NCBI GenBank assembly: GCA_905235815.1
Contig: CAJOMT010000001.1
Span: forward strand, 1-64,000
Origin: an uncultured Clostridia bacterium
GTDB taxonomy: Bacteria; Bacillota; Clostridia; Christensenellales; Borkfalkiaceae
Length of the DNA: 64,000 bases
Direction of reading: 5' to 3'
Shown in pieces: positions 51,937-60,988 of this stretch. The notes under the pieces were generated by a model that did not search any database, was not told the origin of the DNA, and saw only the letters and a program-made list of their open reading frames with translations. Numbering within the stretch: the first letter of the stretch is position 1; each line of letters begins with the position of its first letter. The position numbers were made by a program, and so were the translations under genes.

Positions 51937-53541
51937 ATGGGTAAATTCGGCGCAATGCTCGACATGTCTCGAAATGCGGTAATGAAACCGCAAAAAGTAA
52001 AAGAATACATAAAAATTCTTAAATCTTTCGGTTATAATTCTATACAGTTATATACCGAAGACACGTACGAAATCGAGGGCGAACCGTATTTCGGTTATTT
52101 ACGTGGCAGATATTCGATTGCCGAACTCAAAGATATAGTTGATTATGCAGAGAGTTTGGATATGGAAGTTATACCTTGTATTCAGACGCTTGCGCATTTA
52201 AACCAGATGTTTAAATGGGGCGTATACCGAGAAATAAATGATTGCGAAGACATTTTGCTTATCGACGATGAAAGGACTTATGAGTTGATAGATAAAATGT
52301 TTTCGACGTTAAGAAAATGTTTTAAATCCGAGTATGTCCACATAGGTATGGACGAGGCGCACAACGTAGGCTTGGGTAAATTTCTCGACAAAAACGGATA
52401 TCAGAACCGATTTGAAATTTTAAACAGACATTTAGGACGGGTTATAGCCATTGCCGAAAAATACAATTTCAAGCCGTTTATGTGGTCGGATATGTATTTC
52501 CGTTTGGCAAATCACGGCGAATATTATCTTGAAAATCCCGAATTTCCGGAAGGGGCAAAGAGCAGCTTACCTCAAAACATAGCGCTTTGCTATTGGGATT
52601 ATTATCATGACGATGAAAATTTTTACGCCAAAATGATGCGTGCGCATAAAGCGACGGGCAAAGAGATATGGTTTGCCGGCGGAGTGAATACGTGGTACGG
52701 TTTTGCAAGCGGCAACACGCTGGCGCTCAAAAATATGATACCGGCAATGAATGCGGCGAAAAAAGAGGGAATAGAGAACATATTTATGACTTTATGGGGA
52801 GATAACGGCAAGGAGTGCTCTTATTTTTCCGCATTGCCGTCATTGTATGCTATTAAACGCGTGTATGACGGTGAAACTGATATGGATAAAATCAAGCGCG
52901 AATTTTCGGAAATTACGGGAGAGAGTTTTGATGCGCTTTTAGCGCTCGATTCCCCGAACTTCGTGTCCGGAAATGATAATTCTGCGAAGGGAATATGTAA
53001 ATACGCTTTGTATTCCGATCCGTTTTGCGGTTTTTTGGATACCTGTTTAACAGAAGGCGAGGGCGAAAAGTATAAAGATATAGCAAGGGAATTAAACGCT
53101 TATGCTTTGGAAAGTAAAAATTACGGCTATATTTTCGAAAGTTTAAGCGCATTATGCGAAACCTTGTCTATCAAGTACGATTTAGGACAAAGGACGAGAA
53201 CGGCTTATGCTTCCAAAGATAAAGAGGCGTTGAAAAATTTGCTGCCCGATTACGACCGTGCCGTAAATTTGACTGAAAAGTTCTATGAAAAATTCAGAAC
53301 GCTTTGGTATACCGAAAATAAGCCCAACGGGTTTGAGATTCAGGATATAAGACTTGGCGGACTGATACAGAGGCTTAAATCTTGTAAGATGGCTTTGCAA
53401 GATTATATTTCGGGTAAGTTGGAAACTCTTGCCGAATTGGACGAGCCGCTTTTGGACTATTACGGTAACGGAGAGAAATTCACGAAAAACCCTGTAATGT
53501 ACAATGGTTGGAGTTCAAACGTAAGTCCAAACAAAGTATAA
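51937..53541 (+). CDS. Cytoplasmic GH20-type beta-N-acetylhexosaminidase
   Basis: 534 residues from the ATG at 51937, chosen for the GGGAGG 8 bases upstream; the ATG at 51910 lies before that site. The catalytic Asp-Glu pair is in HIGMDEAH near 135. Tryptophan-bearing sugar-pocket segments follow (MWSDMY near 183, FAGGVNTWYG near 246, LWGDNG near 288). There is no signal peptide and no GH20b domain in front of the barrel; the last 200 residues are helical. It would release GlcNAc or GalNAc from small imported glycosides and feed the nagBA route at the window end. Confidence 0.84.
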   Translation: MGKFGAMLDMSRNAVMKPQKVKEYIKILKSFGYNSIQLYTEDTYEIEGEPYFGYLRGRYSIAELKDIVDYAESLDMEVIPCIQTLAHLNQMFKWGVYREINDCEDILLIDDERTYELIDKMFSTLRKCFKSEYVHIGMDEAHNVGLGKFLDKNGYQNRFEILNRHLGRVIAIAEKYNFKPFMWSDMYFRLANHGEYYLENPEFPEGAKSSLPQNIALCYWDYYHDDENFYAKMMRAHKATGKEIWFAGGVNTWYGFASGNTLALKNMIPAMNAAKKEGIENIFMTLWGDNGKECSYFSALPSLYAIKRVYDGETDMDKIKREFSEITGESFDALLALDSPNFVSGNDNSAKGICKYALYSDPFCGFLDTCLTEGEGEKYKDIARELNAYALESKNYGYIFESLSALCETLSIKYDLGQRTRTAYASKDKEALKNLLPDYDRAVNLTEKFYEKFRTLWYTENKPNGFEIQDIRLGGLIQRLKSCKMALQDYISGKLETLAELDEPLLDYYGNGEKFTKNPVMYNGWSSNVSPNKV

Positions 53542-53555
53542 TTCACCAAACTATA

Positions 53556-53590
53556 AAAAAAGTTATAGTGCGTCGCACTATAACTTTTTT
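53556..53590. terminator. Bidirectional terminator between GH20 gene and gdhA
   Basis: Perfect 15-bp arms AAAAAAGTTATAGTG and CACTATAACTTTTTT with a 5-base loop. Confidence 0.9.
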
Positions 53591-53604
53591 ATTTCGGTTT
53601 TTAA

Positions 53605-54963
53605 TCAATAAATGCCTTCGGCTATCATTGCGTCGGCAACCTTCTTAAATCCTGCAAGGTTTGCGCCGACAACCAAATCGTAAGGTAAATCGTATTCAGT
53701 CAAAGCGTTTTCTATCTGCAAATAGATATTGTGCATAATATCTTTTAATTTACCGTCCACTTCTTCGGCGGTCCAGGTCAAGCGCTCGCTGTTTTGAGTC
53801 ATTTCGAGTCCCGAAGTCGCAACGCCGCCGGCGTTTGCCGCTTTGCTCGGACAGATGATAACGCCGTGTTCTTTTAAGTATTCCATCGCTTCGAGAGTCG
53901 TGGGCATATTTGACACTTCGTTGATGAATTTTACTTTGCATTCGACTATCTTTTTAGCGTCGTCGAGCGTTATTTCGTTCTGCGTAGCGCACGGCATATA
54001 AATATCCGCCTTAACGTTTCCCCAAGGCTTTTCGCCCTCATGGAACGGGAGACCGTATTTGTCGGCGTAATCTTTAATTTTGCCTGTCGTACTCGAACGC
54101 ATTTTAAGGAGATAGTCTATTTTTTCACCGCTAACGCCGTCCGGATCGTAGACGTAACCTTGCGAACCGGAGATAGAAACGACTTTGCCGCCGAGTTCGT
54201 TGATTTTAATGCAGGCGCCCCAAGTTACGTTTCCGTAGCCGGAGAGGGCAAAGGTCTTGCCTTTTATATCTTCGCCGAAGTGTTTCAAAACGTCCTCTAA
54301 AAAGTAAACTGCGCCAAAGCCGGTCGCTTCGGGACGGATAAGACTTCCGCCGAACGCCATTCCCTTGCCGGTCAAAACGCCGTTTTCGTATTGTCCTCTT
54401 ATTTTCTTATATTGTCCGAACAAATAGCCTATTTCTCTGCCGCCGACGCCGATATCTCCGGCGGGAACGTCGAGGTTGGGGCCGATATGCCGATATAGTT
54501 CATTCATAAAGCTTTGGCAGAATCTCATTATTTCCATATCGGTTTTTCTGGCGGGGTTAAAATCCGAGCCGCCTTTAGCGCCGCCCATAGGTAAACTCGT
54601 AAGACTGTTTTTAAAAGTCTGTTCAAAGCCCAAAAATTTCAAGATACTTTGGTTGACGGTCGGGTGAAACCTGAGTCCGCCTTTATACGGTCCGATAGCA
54701 TTGTTGAATTGAACTCTGTAACCTCGGTTGACTTGATAATTGCCGTTGGCGTCCTCCCAAACGACTCTGAAACTTATGATCCTATCCGGCTCAACCATTC
54801 TTTCGAGTATGCAATTTTTGCGAAGCAAAACCTCGTTTTTGTCGACTGCAGGCTCTAAGGAAGTCAAAACTTCGGTTACGGCTTGAACGAATTCGGGTTC
54901 GTTGGGATTTTTTTGTTTAACGGAATTTATAACTTCCGCAATGTATGAGTTTTTGATTTGCAT
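53605..54963 (-). CDS. gdhA: Glutamate dehydrogenase (hexameric, anaerobe type)
   Basis: 452 residues. PYKGGLRFHPTVN near 89-101 and the catalytic lysine region LPMGGAKGGSDF near 119-130 are intact, and a GYGNVTWG nucleotide motif appears near 241. The length and motifs match the NADP-preferring hexameric GDH of clostridia and Bacteroides. It links 2-oxoglutarate, ammonia and glutamate. AGAGGTG precedes the ATG. Confidence 0.96.
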   Translation of the reverse strand: MQIKNSYIAEVINSVKQKNPNEPEFVQAVTEVLTSLEPAVDKNEVLLRKNCILERMVEPDRIISFRVVWEDANGNYQVNRGYRVQFNNAIGPYKGGLRFHPTVNQSILKFLGFEQTFKNSLTSLPMGGAKGGSDFNPARKTDMEIMRFCQSFMNELYRHIGPNLDVPAGDIGVGGREIGYLFGQYKKIRGQYENGVLTGKGMAFGGSLIRPEATGFGAVYFLEDVLKHFGEDIKGKTFALSGYGNVTWGACIKINELGGKVVSISGSQGYVYDPDGVSGEKIDYLLKMRSSTTGKIKDYADKYGLPFHEGEKPWGNVKADIYMPCATQNEITLDDAKKIVECKVKFINEVSNMPTTLEAMEYLKEHGVIICPSKAANAGGVATSGLEMTQNSERLTWTAEEVDGKLKDIMHNIYLQIENALTEYDLPYDLVVGANLAGFKKVADAMIAEGIY

Positions 54964-55004
54964 AAGGCACCTCTATAAAAGTTTAATTTTTTACGACAAA
55001 AAGT

Positions 55005-55013
55005 ATTATACCA
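55005..55013 (-). promoter_or_regulatory. Extended -10 promoter of gdhA
   Basis: On the minus strand, TGGTATAAT. The -35 region is poor, which fits an extended -10 promoter. Confidence 0.5.
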
Positions 55014-55101
55014 CATAGATTTTTAAAAATCATCTGTTTTATTTATATTTGCCTTTCATAATTTCTTATGAAAGATAAAAGCAAATTTTATACCAAAAAG
55101 A

Positions 55102-55130
55102 TTGAAAATGTGGAGAATGTATAGTATAAT
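55102..55130 (+). promoter_or_regulatory. Promoter of the S51 peptidase gene
   Basis: TTGAAA (55102-55107), a 17-base spacer and TATAAT (55125-55130). Confidence 0.8.
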
Positions 55131-55156
55131 AAAAATCAGAAATCGGAGAAAGATAA

Positions 55157-55879
55157 ATGGACAGATATATAATAGCGATCGGCGGCGGCGATTTACGGCA
55201 AAAAGAAACTCTTAAAATAGACGGAGCGATAGCCTCTCTTGCGAAAAAACGTGCGGGGGAAAAGCGAGCGTATGCTTTATTTATAGGGACTGCGAGCCAC
55301 GATTCAATGCCGTACTATAATACTTTCCATAAAACTTACACGGGCGAATTGGGTTTAAAGACCGACTGCGCATTGACCGTGTACGGAGAAATGGATTACG
55401 ATAAAATAAAGGGTAAATTCGAAAAGGCGGATATGATTTACGTCGGCGGCGGAGATACCTTATATATGATTGAAAAGTGGCGAGAGTCGGGAATATACGA
55501 TTTAATAATCGACGCATATAATCGCGGAGTAATAATAAGCGGATTGTCCGCAGGCGGTATATGCTGGTTTTCGGATATGTTTACCGATAGCGAAATGGTA
55601 GATAAAAGCGGCGCTTATTCATTTGCAAAAGGAATGGGCATAGTAAAAGGCTGCGCTTGTCCTCATTATAACGAAAGAAAAACAGACCTCATTTCTTGTG
55701 AAAACACGCTGAATAATTTACCGATTTTTGCAATTGAAAACAACTCGGCAATAGTTTTAAGAAACGAACTGCTCGTCGGCAGTTTAACTTGCGGCGGCAA
55801 CGCTTTTATTCTGAATAACGAAAACGGAACCGTTTCGGAAAACATTATAAAATCAATGGATTTATCTGAATTTTTTTAA
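55157..55879 (+). CDS. Peptidase S51 family protein (peptidase E / cyanophycinase-like)
   Basis: 240 residues of the flavodoxin-like S51 fold. VGGGDTLYMI near 96-105 is the family's glycine-rich loop. GLSAGG near 133-138 is the nucleophile elbow with Ser135, and CPHYNERK near 171-178 supplies the histidine. Peptidase E enzymes cut Asp-X dipeptides, and cyanophycinases cut Asp-Arg polymer. No cyanophycin gene is visible, so peptidase E-like is the better guess. A single-gene unit. Confidence 0.87.
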   Translation: MDRYIIAIGGGDLRQKETLKIDGAIASLAKKRAGEKRAYALFIGTASHDSMPYYNTFHKTYTGELGLKTDCALTVYGEMDYDKIKGKFEKADMIYVGGGDTLYMIEKWRESGIYDLIIDAYNRGVIISGLSAGGICWFSDMFTDSEMVDKSGAYSFAKGMGIVKGCACPHYNERKTDLISCENTLNNLPIFAIENNSAIVLRNELLVGSLTCGGNAFILNNENGTVSENIIKSMDLSEFF

Positions 55880-55944
55880 AGTTTTATGTAACACATAATA
55901 CCGTTTTTTATACAATATTCAATGAAATTGTGTAGCGCAATAAT

Positions 55945-56006
55945 TTTACACTTTCACAAAAAATTCACAATACTGTTTTAAAACGGTAATGCTACTATTA
56001 TATAAT
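55945..56006 (+). promoter_or_regulatory. Tandem TTCACA repeats and -10 before the two-component operon
   Basis: TTTACA (55945-55950), TTCACA (55953-55958) and TTCACA (55964-55969); the last two are 11 bases apart, the spacing that OmpR/PhoB-type regulators bind. A TATAAT lies at 56001-56006 with a poor -35 (TTAAAA). This pattern suggests the operon is controlled by an OmpR-type protein, possibly its own. Confidence 0.4.
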
Positions 56007-56032
56007 GGTTTTAAATTTATGGAGGAAAAGCA

Positions 56033-56713
56033 ATGAATAAAATACTTATTGTCGATGACGAGGATAAAATACGAGAGGTGCTTGCAGAGTATGCGGAATT
56101 CGAGGGTTTCGCCTCCGAGCAAGCGGCTGACGGTATGGAAGCGGTCGCCAAATGCAAAAGCGAAGATTTCGATTTGATTTTAATGGATATAATGATGCCG
56201 AAACTCGACGGCTATTCTGCGGTAAAAGAAATAAAGAAGATAAAGGATATACCCGTTATAATGTTGTCGGCGAGGGGCGAAGAATACGATAAACTGTTCG
56301 GATTTGAAATCGGTGTCGACGACTATGTGGTTAAGCCGTTTTCTCCCAAAGAGGTAATGGCGAGAATAAATGCTGTTTTAAAGAGAAATAACGGTAATAA
56401 TAAGAGCGTCGGGCAAAATAGGGGAACGCTGAAATTTGACGGTTTAGAGATCGATATGCTCGGCAGAAACGTATACGTTGACGGACAAAAGGCGGAACTT
56501 ACACCGAAAGAATACGAACTGCTGTTCTATATGGTAAACAATATCGGAATAGCGCTTTCGAGGGAAAAATTGCTTGCAGACGTTTGGGGTTATGATTTTT
56601 ACGGAGACGACAGAACGGTCGATACCCATATAAAAATGCTTAGGAGCAACCTCAAACAATATAGAAAATACATAATAACGCTCAGGGGAATGGGATATAA
56701 ATTCGAGGTATGA
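56033..56713 (+). CDS. OmpR-family response regulator
   Basis: 226 residues. Receiver domain with acidic pocket DDED at 8-11, phosphoacceptor Asp52 in LMDIMMP and conserved Lys in VKPFSPKE near 105; linker; then a winged-helix domain with ELTPKEYELL and GMGYKFEV at the end. GGAGG lies 8 bases before the ATG. It overlaps the sensor kinase gene by 4 bases. Confidence 0.94.
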   Translation: MNKILIVDDEDKIREVLAEYAEFEGFASEQAADGMEAVAKCKSEDFDLILMDIMMPKLDGYSAVKEIKKIKDIPVIMLSARGEEYDKLFGFEIGVDDYVVKPFSPKEVMARINAVLKRNNGNNKSVGQNRGTLKFDGLEIDMLGRNVYVDGQKAELTPKEYELLFYMVNNIGIALSREKLLADVWGYDFYGDDRTVDTHIKMLRSNLKQYRKYIITLRGMGYKFEV

Positions 56714-58122
56714 AGAAGGGTAATTTCGGAAAACTGAAATTTAATATGTGGTTTTATTTTCTGATATTTACGGTGCTGATAATCGGACTTATATGGGTTA
56801 TACAACTCGTATTTATGGAAAATTATTACAGTAACGTAAAGACTTCGGAAATGCGGAATTACGGAGAACTTATAGACGTTGCGATAAATAACGAATCGGA
56901 TATAGAAAAACCTGCAAGAGAGTGCAGAGATAGAGGAATTTACGTCTATATATACGGTATTGAAGCAGACGGTGAAGTATACGTTTTGTATAACTCGATA
57001 GAGGATTGCGACGACTTGCTTTTGTTGGACGCAACGCAGAACCTGCTTAGGGAAAACGCAGAAGATTATATAGGCGTATATAAGAGCGGAAACTACAAAA
57101 GACGAGGGGATTTATACTACGTTTCGAAAACGGATTATAAAGGCGAGAAAGCGTATTTGATACTCACTTGTTCGCATAACGGAATGGCGGACGTATTGAG
57201 CGTAATGCACATTTTGCTGGCAGTGATTACCGTAGTGGTGCTCGTGATAAGTTTTATTTTGGCGTGGTATTTTTCGAGTAAACTGTCTAAACCCATAGAC
57301 GAGATGTCTTTAACTGCGAAGAAATGGGCGGAAGGCGATAATACTGCGGTGTTCGAGGTCGGTAATTCTTATACTGAAATAACCGAACTTGCCGACGCTT
57401 TGAACTATGCGAAAGAGGAAGTATCGAGGTCGGGCGAATTGCAGAGGGATCTGCTTGCCAACGTATCTCACGATTTAAAGACTCCGCTTACGATGATAAA
57501 GGCGTACGCCGAAATGATAAAGGATATTTCGGGAGACAATAAGGAAAAGAGAGAAAAGCATACTCAAGTTATAATCGACGAAGCGGACAGGCTGACGATG
57601 CTCGTTAACGATATACTCAATCTTTCCAAACTTCAGTCGTCGGTAGACGATTTGACGATGACCGAAATAAATTTGTCCGAACTTACCGAGCGTGTTATCG
57701 GCAGGTTTTCGGATTACGTAGAGAACAAAGGTTATAAGATCGAAGCGGGGATAGCGCCGGATCTTATTACGATAGCGGACGAGAAGAAAGTGGAGCAAGT
57801 AATATATAATCTTCTCGGCAACTCGATAAATTATACGGGCGAAGATATGACGGTAAAAGTTTATCTGACGGCAGAGAACGATAAAATTCTGCTTGAAATA
57901 ATCGATTCCGGAAAGGGCATAAGCGAGGAGGCAATGGATACCATTTGGGAGAGGTATTACAGGTTTTCCGAGACGAATACGAGGCCGGTTAAAGGTACGG
58001 GACTTGGGCTATCGATAGTAAAGGCTATATTGGACAATCATAAACTTGAATACGGCGTAAGGAGCAAGAAGGATTGCGGCAGTAATTTTTACGTTAAATT
58101 CAATAGGGTAAGAAATGAATAA
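56710..58122 (+). CDS. Sensor histidine kinase
   Basis: 470 residues. TM1 at about 12-34, an extracytoplasmic domain of about 130 residues, TM2 near 165-190, HAMP, HisKA with His254 in NVSHDLKTPL, then HATPase with an N-box near 375, GKGISEEA and GTGLGLSIVK near 430. The sensed signal is unknown. It overlaps the next gene by 8 bases, which suggests that the downstream membrane protein works with it. Confidence 0.93.
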   Translation: MKKGNFGKLKFNMWFYFLIFTVLIIGLIWVIQLVFMENYYSNVKTSEMRNYGELIDVAINNESDIEKPARECRDRGIYVYIYGIEADGEVYVLYNSIEDCDDLLLLDATQNLLRENAEDYIGVYKSGNYKRRGDLYYVSKTDYKGEKAYLILTCSHNGMADVLSVMHILLAVITVVVLVISFILAWYFSSKLSKPIDEMSLTAKKWAEGDNTAVFEVGNSYTEITELADALNYAKEEVSRSGELQRDLLANVSHDLKTPLTMIKAYAEMIKDISGDNKEKREKHTQVIIDEADRLTMLVNDILNLSKLQSSVDDLTMTEINLSELTERVIGRFSDYVENKGYKIEAGIAPDLITIADEKKVEQVIYNLLGNSINYTGEDMTVKVYLTAENDKILLEIIDSGKGISEEAMDTIWERYYRFSETNTRPVKGTGLGLSIVKAILDNHKLEYGVRSKKDCGSNFYVKFNRVRNE

Positions 58123-59125
58123 CGACTATTTAAGGGTGAATTCAAAAGAGGAACAAGAGGGCGTAACCGAGGGGAAGTATGCGGCGAAAGCAGAGGTAAA
58201 AAACGAAAATTCAAACGGCAATACGACTCTTTTTTCGCTTTTTAATTTCAAGAAGGCGCATAGTAAAGATACGACGACCAACTTTTCGGTAACGGCGAAA
58301 GTGTTTTTGCCGTTCGTCTTTGCCATAAGTGCGGCGATGTTTTTGCTTCTCGTGGCGTTTGTGGTAAAGGGCGTCGAACTGCTTATTATTGCTTCGCTTA
58401 TAACTGCGGTGATAATGCCGCTTTTGTTTATGTCGTTTTTTTACGAACTGAACAGTCAGAGGAACGTTTCGGCAGTCGACATATTATGCGGATTAGTTAT
58501 AGGTATTGCGTATTTCGTACTGATTGCGGAAATTTACGAGCATACTGTATCTTATCTGAACAATATCGAGAGATTTACCGAAATTATCTTTGCCGTTATA
58601 AGCGATCTCGGCTTGTTTTTGATAAGTCTGCTGTTTGTAAGGGTACCGAAAAAAGCGAACGTTTTCGGCTCGATGCTTTTGGTTATAAGCGTATTTTCGG
58701 GCTTCGTATTTGCGAGGACAGCGATAGTCGTTATCGACTCGCTTTTTACGAGCGCACAGATAGGAACGGATAATCCGTATCCCGTGCTTGCAATAATACG
58801 TTCGGGCGAATATTTCGATAAAGTTGTATCAGACTATGTGGTTGCGCTTATAAAATTCGGTATTTACGAGTCGTTTTTGTATTTTACGTGGGCGATAATA
58901 ATCGGCGGCGTAATCGTATTGAGAATGTCTCCGGTTAAAGTTATTTACAGAGATTCTTCTCTGTATTTGCTCATCGCCTTGCAGATATTGCTGAACATAC
59001 TTCTCGTCATCGGATCGTCGCTACTATTACTCAGTATAATACTGAACGTTGCGTGCGTAGTATTGTCGCTCATAGTATCCGTCAAGGTGCTAAACTATAT
59101 AATTTCAACTAACGTTACCAAATAA
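58115..59125 (+). CDS. Unknown polytopic membrane protein linked to the two-component system
   Basis: 336 residues. A charged N-terminal tail of about 65 residues precedes roughly eight TM segments. The stretch FFYELNSQRNVSAVDILCG near 110-130 faintly resembles the first part of PrsW-type membrane proteases, but no EExxK or later conserved Glu/His set could be found, so this stays a guess. The gene overlaps the kinase by 8 bases and is 16 bases before lgt. It could be a target or accessory sensor of the kinase. Confidence 0.62.
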   Translation: MNNDYLRVNSKEEQEGVTEGKYAAKAEVKNENSNGNTTLFSLFNFKKAHSKDTTTNFSVTAKVFLPFVFAISAAMFLLLVAFVVKGVELLIIASLITAVIMPLLFMSFFYELNSQRNVSAVDILCGLVIGIAYFVLIAEIYEHTVSYLNNIERFTEIIFAVISDLGLFLISLLFVRVPKKANVFGSMLLVISVFSGFVFARTAIVVIDSLFTSAQIGTDNPYPVLAIIRSGEYFDKVVSDYVVALIKFGIYESFLYFTWAIIIGGVIVLRMSPVKVIYRDSSLYLLIALQILLNILLVIGSSLLLLSIILNVACVVLSLIVSVKVLNYIISTNVTK

Positions 59126-59141
59126 GTCAATAGGGGGGCTT

Positions 59142-59912
59142 ATGTATCCGTACGAATTGTTTTGGGGAATAGATTTATACGATATATTTATGGTGATCGG
59201 AATAATATCCGCTATCATCGTGTACGATAAGTATATAGAAAAACGCAATATTCCCGCAAAAGTCAGAGATTTTTATTTGATAATAGGCGTGGTGTCGATA
59301 GTTGTCGGCATATATAGCGCAGAACTTTTTCAATCGCTGTTCAATTACATTAAAACGGGCGTTTTCGTGTGGCAAGGTTTGACGTTTTACGGCGGAATAA
59401 TCGGCGGCGTAGCGACGTTTATTATTTGTCTGTTTGCGTTCGGAAAGATATTTTTCAAAGAAAAAGAACATTTGACAAATTTCAGGCACGTCTACGAAGT
59501 TGCGCCTTGCTGTATTACGATAGCGCACGCATTCGGACGTATAGGCTGTTTGATGGCAGGTTGCTGTTACGGTGCGAAAACAGACGGTTTTCCGGGAATA
59601 TATATGCCGCAAAACGGCGGATATTTCATACCTATACAGCTTTATGAATCGTTATTTTTGTTTGCGCTTTTCATCGTGCTTTCTTATCTTTACAAAAAGA
59701 ATAACAGTTATACGTTTATCGTATATTTGATTTCTTACGGCGCATGGCGTTTTGTGATAGAGTTTTTCAGGGCAGACGAGCGTGGCGCATTTATACCGGG
59801 GCTTACCCCTGCGCAAGCGATTTCGCTTTTGGCGATAGCGGTCGGTATCGGAATGGCGATATATAAAGCAGTCAAAGATAGCGGTAACAAATCGGCTGAA
59901 AAAAATTCATAA
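59142..59912 (+). CDS. Prolipoprotein diacylglyceryl transferase-like protein, Cys-rich signature variant
   Basis: 256 residues with about seven TM segments. The Lgt signature appears as GRIGCLMAGCCYG near 134-146, in place of the usual GRxGNFxNxE form; a GLTFYGGIIGG loop lies near 80. Variants with GCCYG are common in clostridia and are classified with Lgt. The enzyme would attach diacylglycerol to the lipobox cysteine of lipoproteins such as the binding protein at 45494. GGGGG before the ATG. Whether it is the main Lgt or a second type is unknown. Confidence 0.82.
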   Translation: MYPYELFWGIDLYDIFMVIGIISAIIVYDKYIEKRNIPAKVRDFYLIIGVVSIVVGIYSAELFQSLFNYIKTGVFVWQGLTFYGGIIGGVATFIICLFAFGKIFFKEKEHLTNFRHVYEVAPCCITIAHAFGRIGCLMAGCCYGAKTDGFPGIYMPQNGGYFIPIQLYESLFLFALFIVLSYLYKKNNSYTFIVYLISYGAWRFVIEFFRADERGAFIPGLTPAQAISLLAIAVGIGMAIYKAVKDSGNKSAEKNS

Positions 59913-59928
59913 AAAATCAAAAAATGAG

Positions 59929-59967
59929 AAACGCTCTCCGAAAGTATTTGCCTTTCGGGGAGCGTTT
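59929..59967. terminator. Bidirectional terminator between lgt and the AraC gene
   Basis: Arms AAACGCTCTCCGAAAG and CTTTCGGGGAGCGTTT with a G-T pair and a 7-base loop, T-rich on both exits. Confidence 0.88.
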
Positions 59968-60845
59968 TAAAGTATACTGTTTTTATATTCTCTCGGCGTC
60001 ATCGTAGTTATTCGCTTAAACGTCTTAGTAAAGTGCGGCAGAGAGTCGAAGCATAAGAGGTTCGCTATTTCTGAGAAGTTCTTGTTTTCGCGAATAAGCG
60101 TTTTGCTCTCGTCGATTTTGAGTTCCAGATAATAATTTATAATGGTTTTGTCTGTTTTTTTCTTGAAAGTTTTGCATAGCGTTGTCTTGCCGTAGTGAAG
60201 CGATTCGGAAATTTCATCGAGGCTTAATTTTTTATAAAGACTATTCTGCAAAATATTGATTATTTCATCTTCGAGAGAGTCAGAAGTTTCAACTTTTGAT
60301 ATAAAGACCGCAGAAGACGATGGTTTAGCCGTTTCGTACCTGATTATTTTAATGAGCAGTTCTTCGAGATTGTTCTTTATAACCTGCGCCCCGCCTATAC
60401 TCGGGTTGTCTTTTAAGACAAGTTGGTTTAAATTCGGATCGAAATCGGGGATAACGAACGTATTTTTCGCCTCCGTCATAATTGACGAGAGCAGAAATCT
60501 CAATTCTTCCGGCAAGGCAAAATGCTTGTCTTTAAAGTAATTCATAGTTTTAGACTTGCACTCGAAACTTATTATAAAAATGTTTGCCGGGTTAACGTTG
60601 TCGCACTTGACGCTGTGCCCGACGCTCGGCGCCAAAAATATAATTTCTCCCTTTTTCAAGTTGTACACTTTATCGTTTACGGTTACGTAGACTTCGTTTT
60701 TATCGCAATAAATAATTTCCCAGAAATTGTGTTGTTCTTCGGGGAATTCATAGTTTTTGTCGAGTTTTTGATAATGTATGGTAACGATTTTCGAAATGTT
60801 TAACAGGCTCGAAATCTTATACATATAAAAAGATTTGTTTTCCAT
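59967..60845 (-). CDS. AraC-family transcriptional regulator, near-leaderless
   Basis: 292 residues. The N-terminal 150 residues form a cupin-type sensing domain (HNFWEIIYC near 39, KKGEIIFLAPSVGHSV near 64-79). The C-terminal 100 residues carry two helix-turn-helix units, ending in FSEIANLLCFDSLPHFTKTFKR and MTPREYKNS. It is divergent from the ROK-nagB-nagA unit and probably regulates it in response to an amino sugar. No ribosome binding site exists; the predicted transcript start is about 6 bases before the ATG. Confidence 0.9.
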   Translation of the reverse strand: MENKSFYMYKISSLLNISKIVTIHYQKLDKNYEFPEEQHNFWEIIYCDKNEVYVTVNDKVYNLKKGEIIFLAPSVGHSVKCDNVNPANIFIISFECKSKTMNYFKDKHFALPEELRFLLSSIMTEAKNTFVIPDFDPNLNQLVLKDNPSIGGAQVIKNNLEELLIKIIRYETAKPSSSAVFISKVETSDSLEDEIINILQNSLYKKLSLDEISESLHYGKTTLCKTFKKKTDKTIINYYLELKIDESKTLIRENKNFSEIANLLCFDSLPHFTKTFKRITTMTPREYKNSIL

Positions 60846-60857
60846 AACGAAATCATT

Positions 60858-60886
60858 ATATCAAATCTTCGGCTGTTTTGCAATAT
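60858..60886 (-). promoter_or_regulatory. Promoter of the AraC gene
   Basis: On the minus strand, TTGCAA (60881-60886), a 17-base spacer and TATAAT (60858-60863). Confidence 0.75.
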
Positions 60887-60940
60887 ATTTTAAATATTTT
60901 TTTTCGGAAATATTATATAAATTTATTGAAATATTTTCTA

Positions 60941-60969
60941 TTCGCAAAGTAATAATAAAGGTATATAAT
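60941..60969 (+). promoter_or_regulatory. Promoter of the ROK-like kinase / nagBA operon
   Basis: TTCGCA (60941-60946), a 17-base spacer and TATAAT (60964-60969). The weak -35 fits a promoter needing an activator such as the divergent AraC protein. Confidence 0.6.
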
Positions 60970-60988
60970 ATAGTCGGAGGGACGACAA

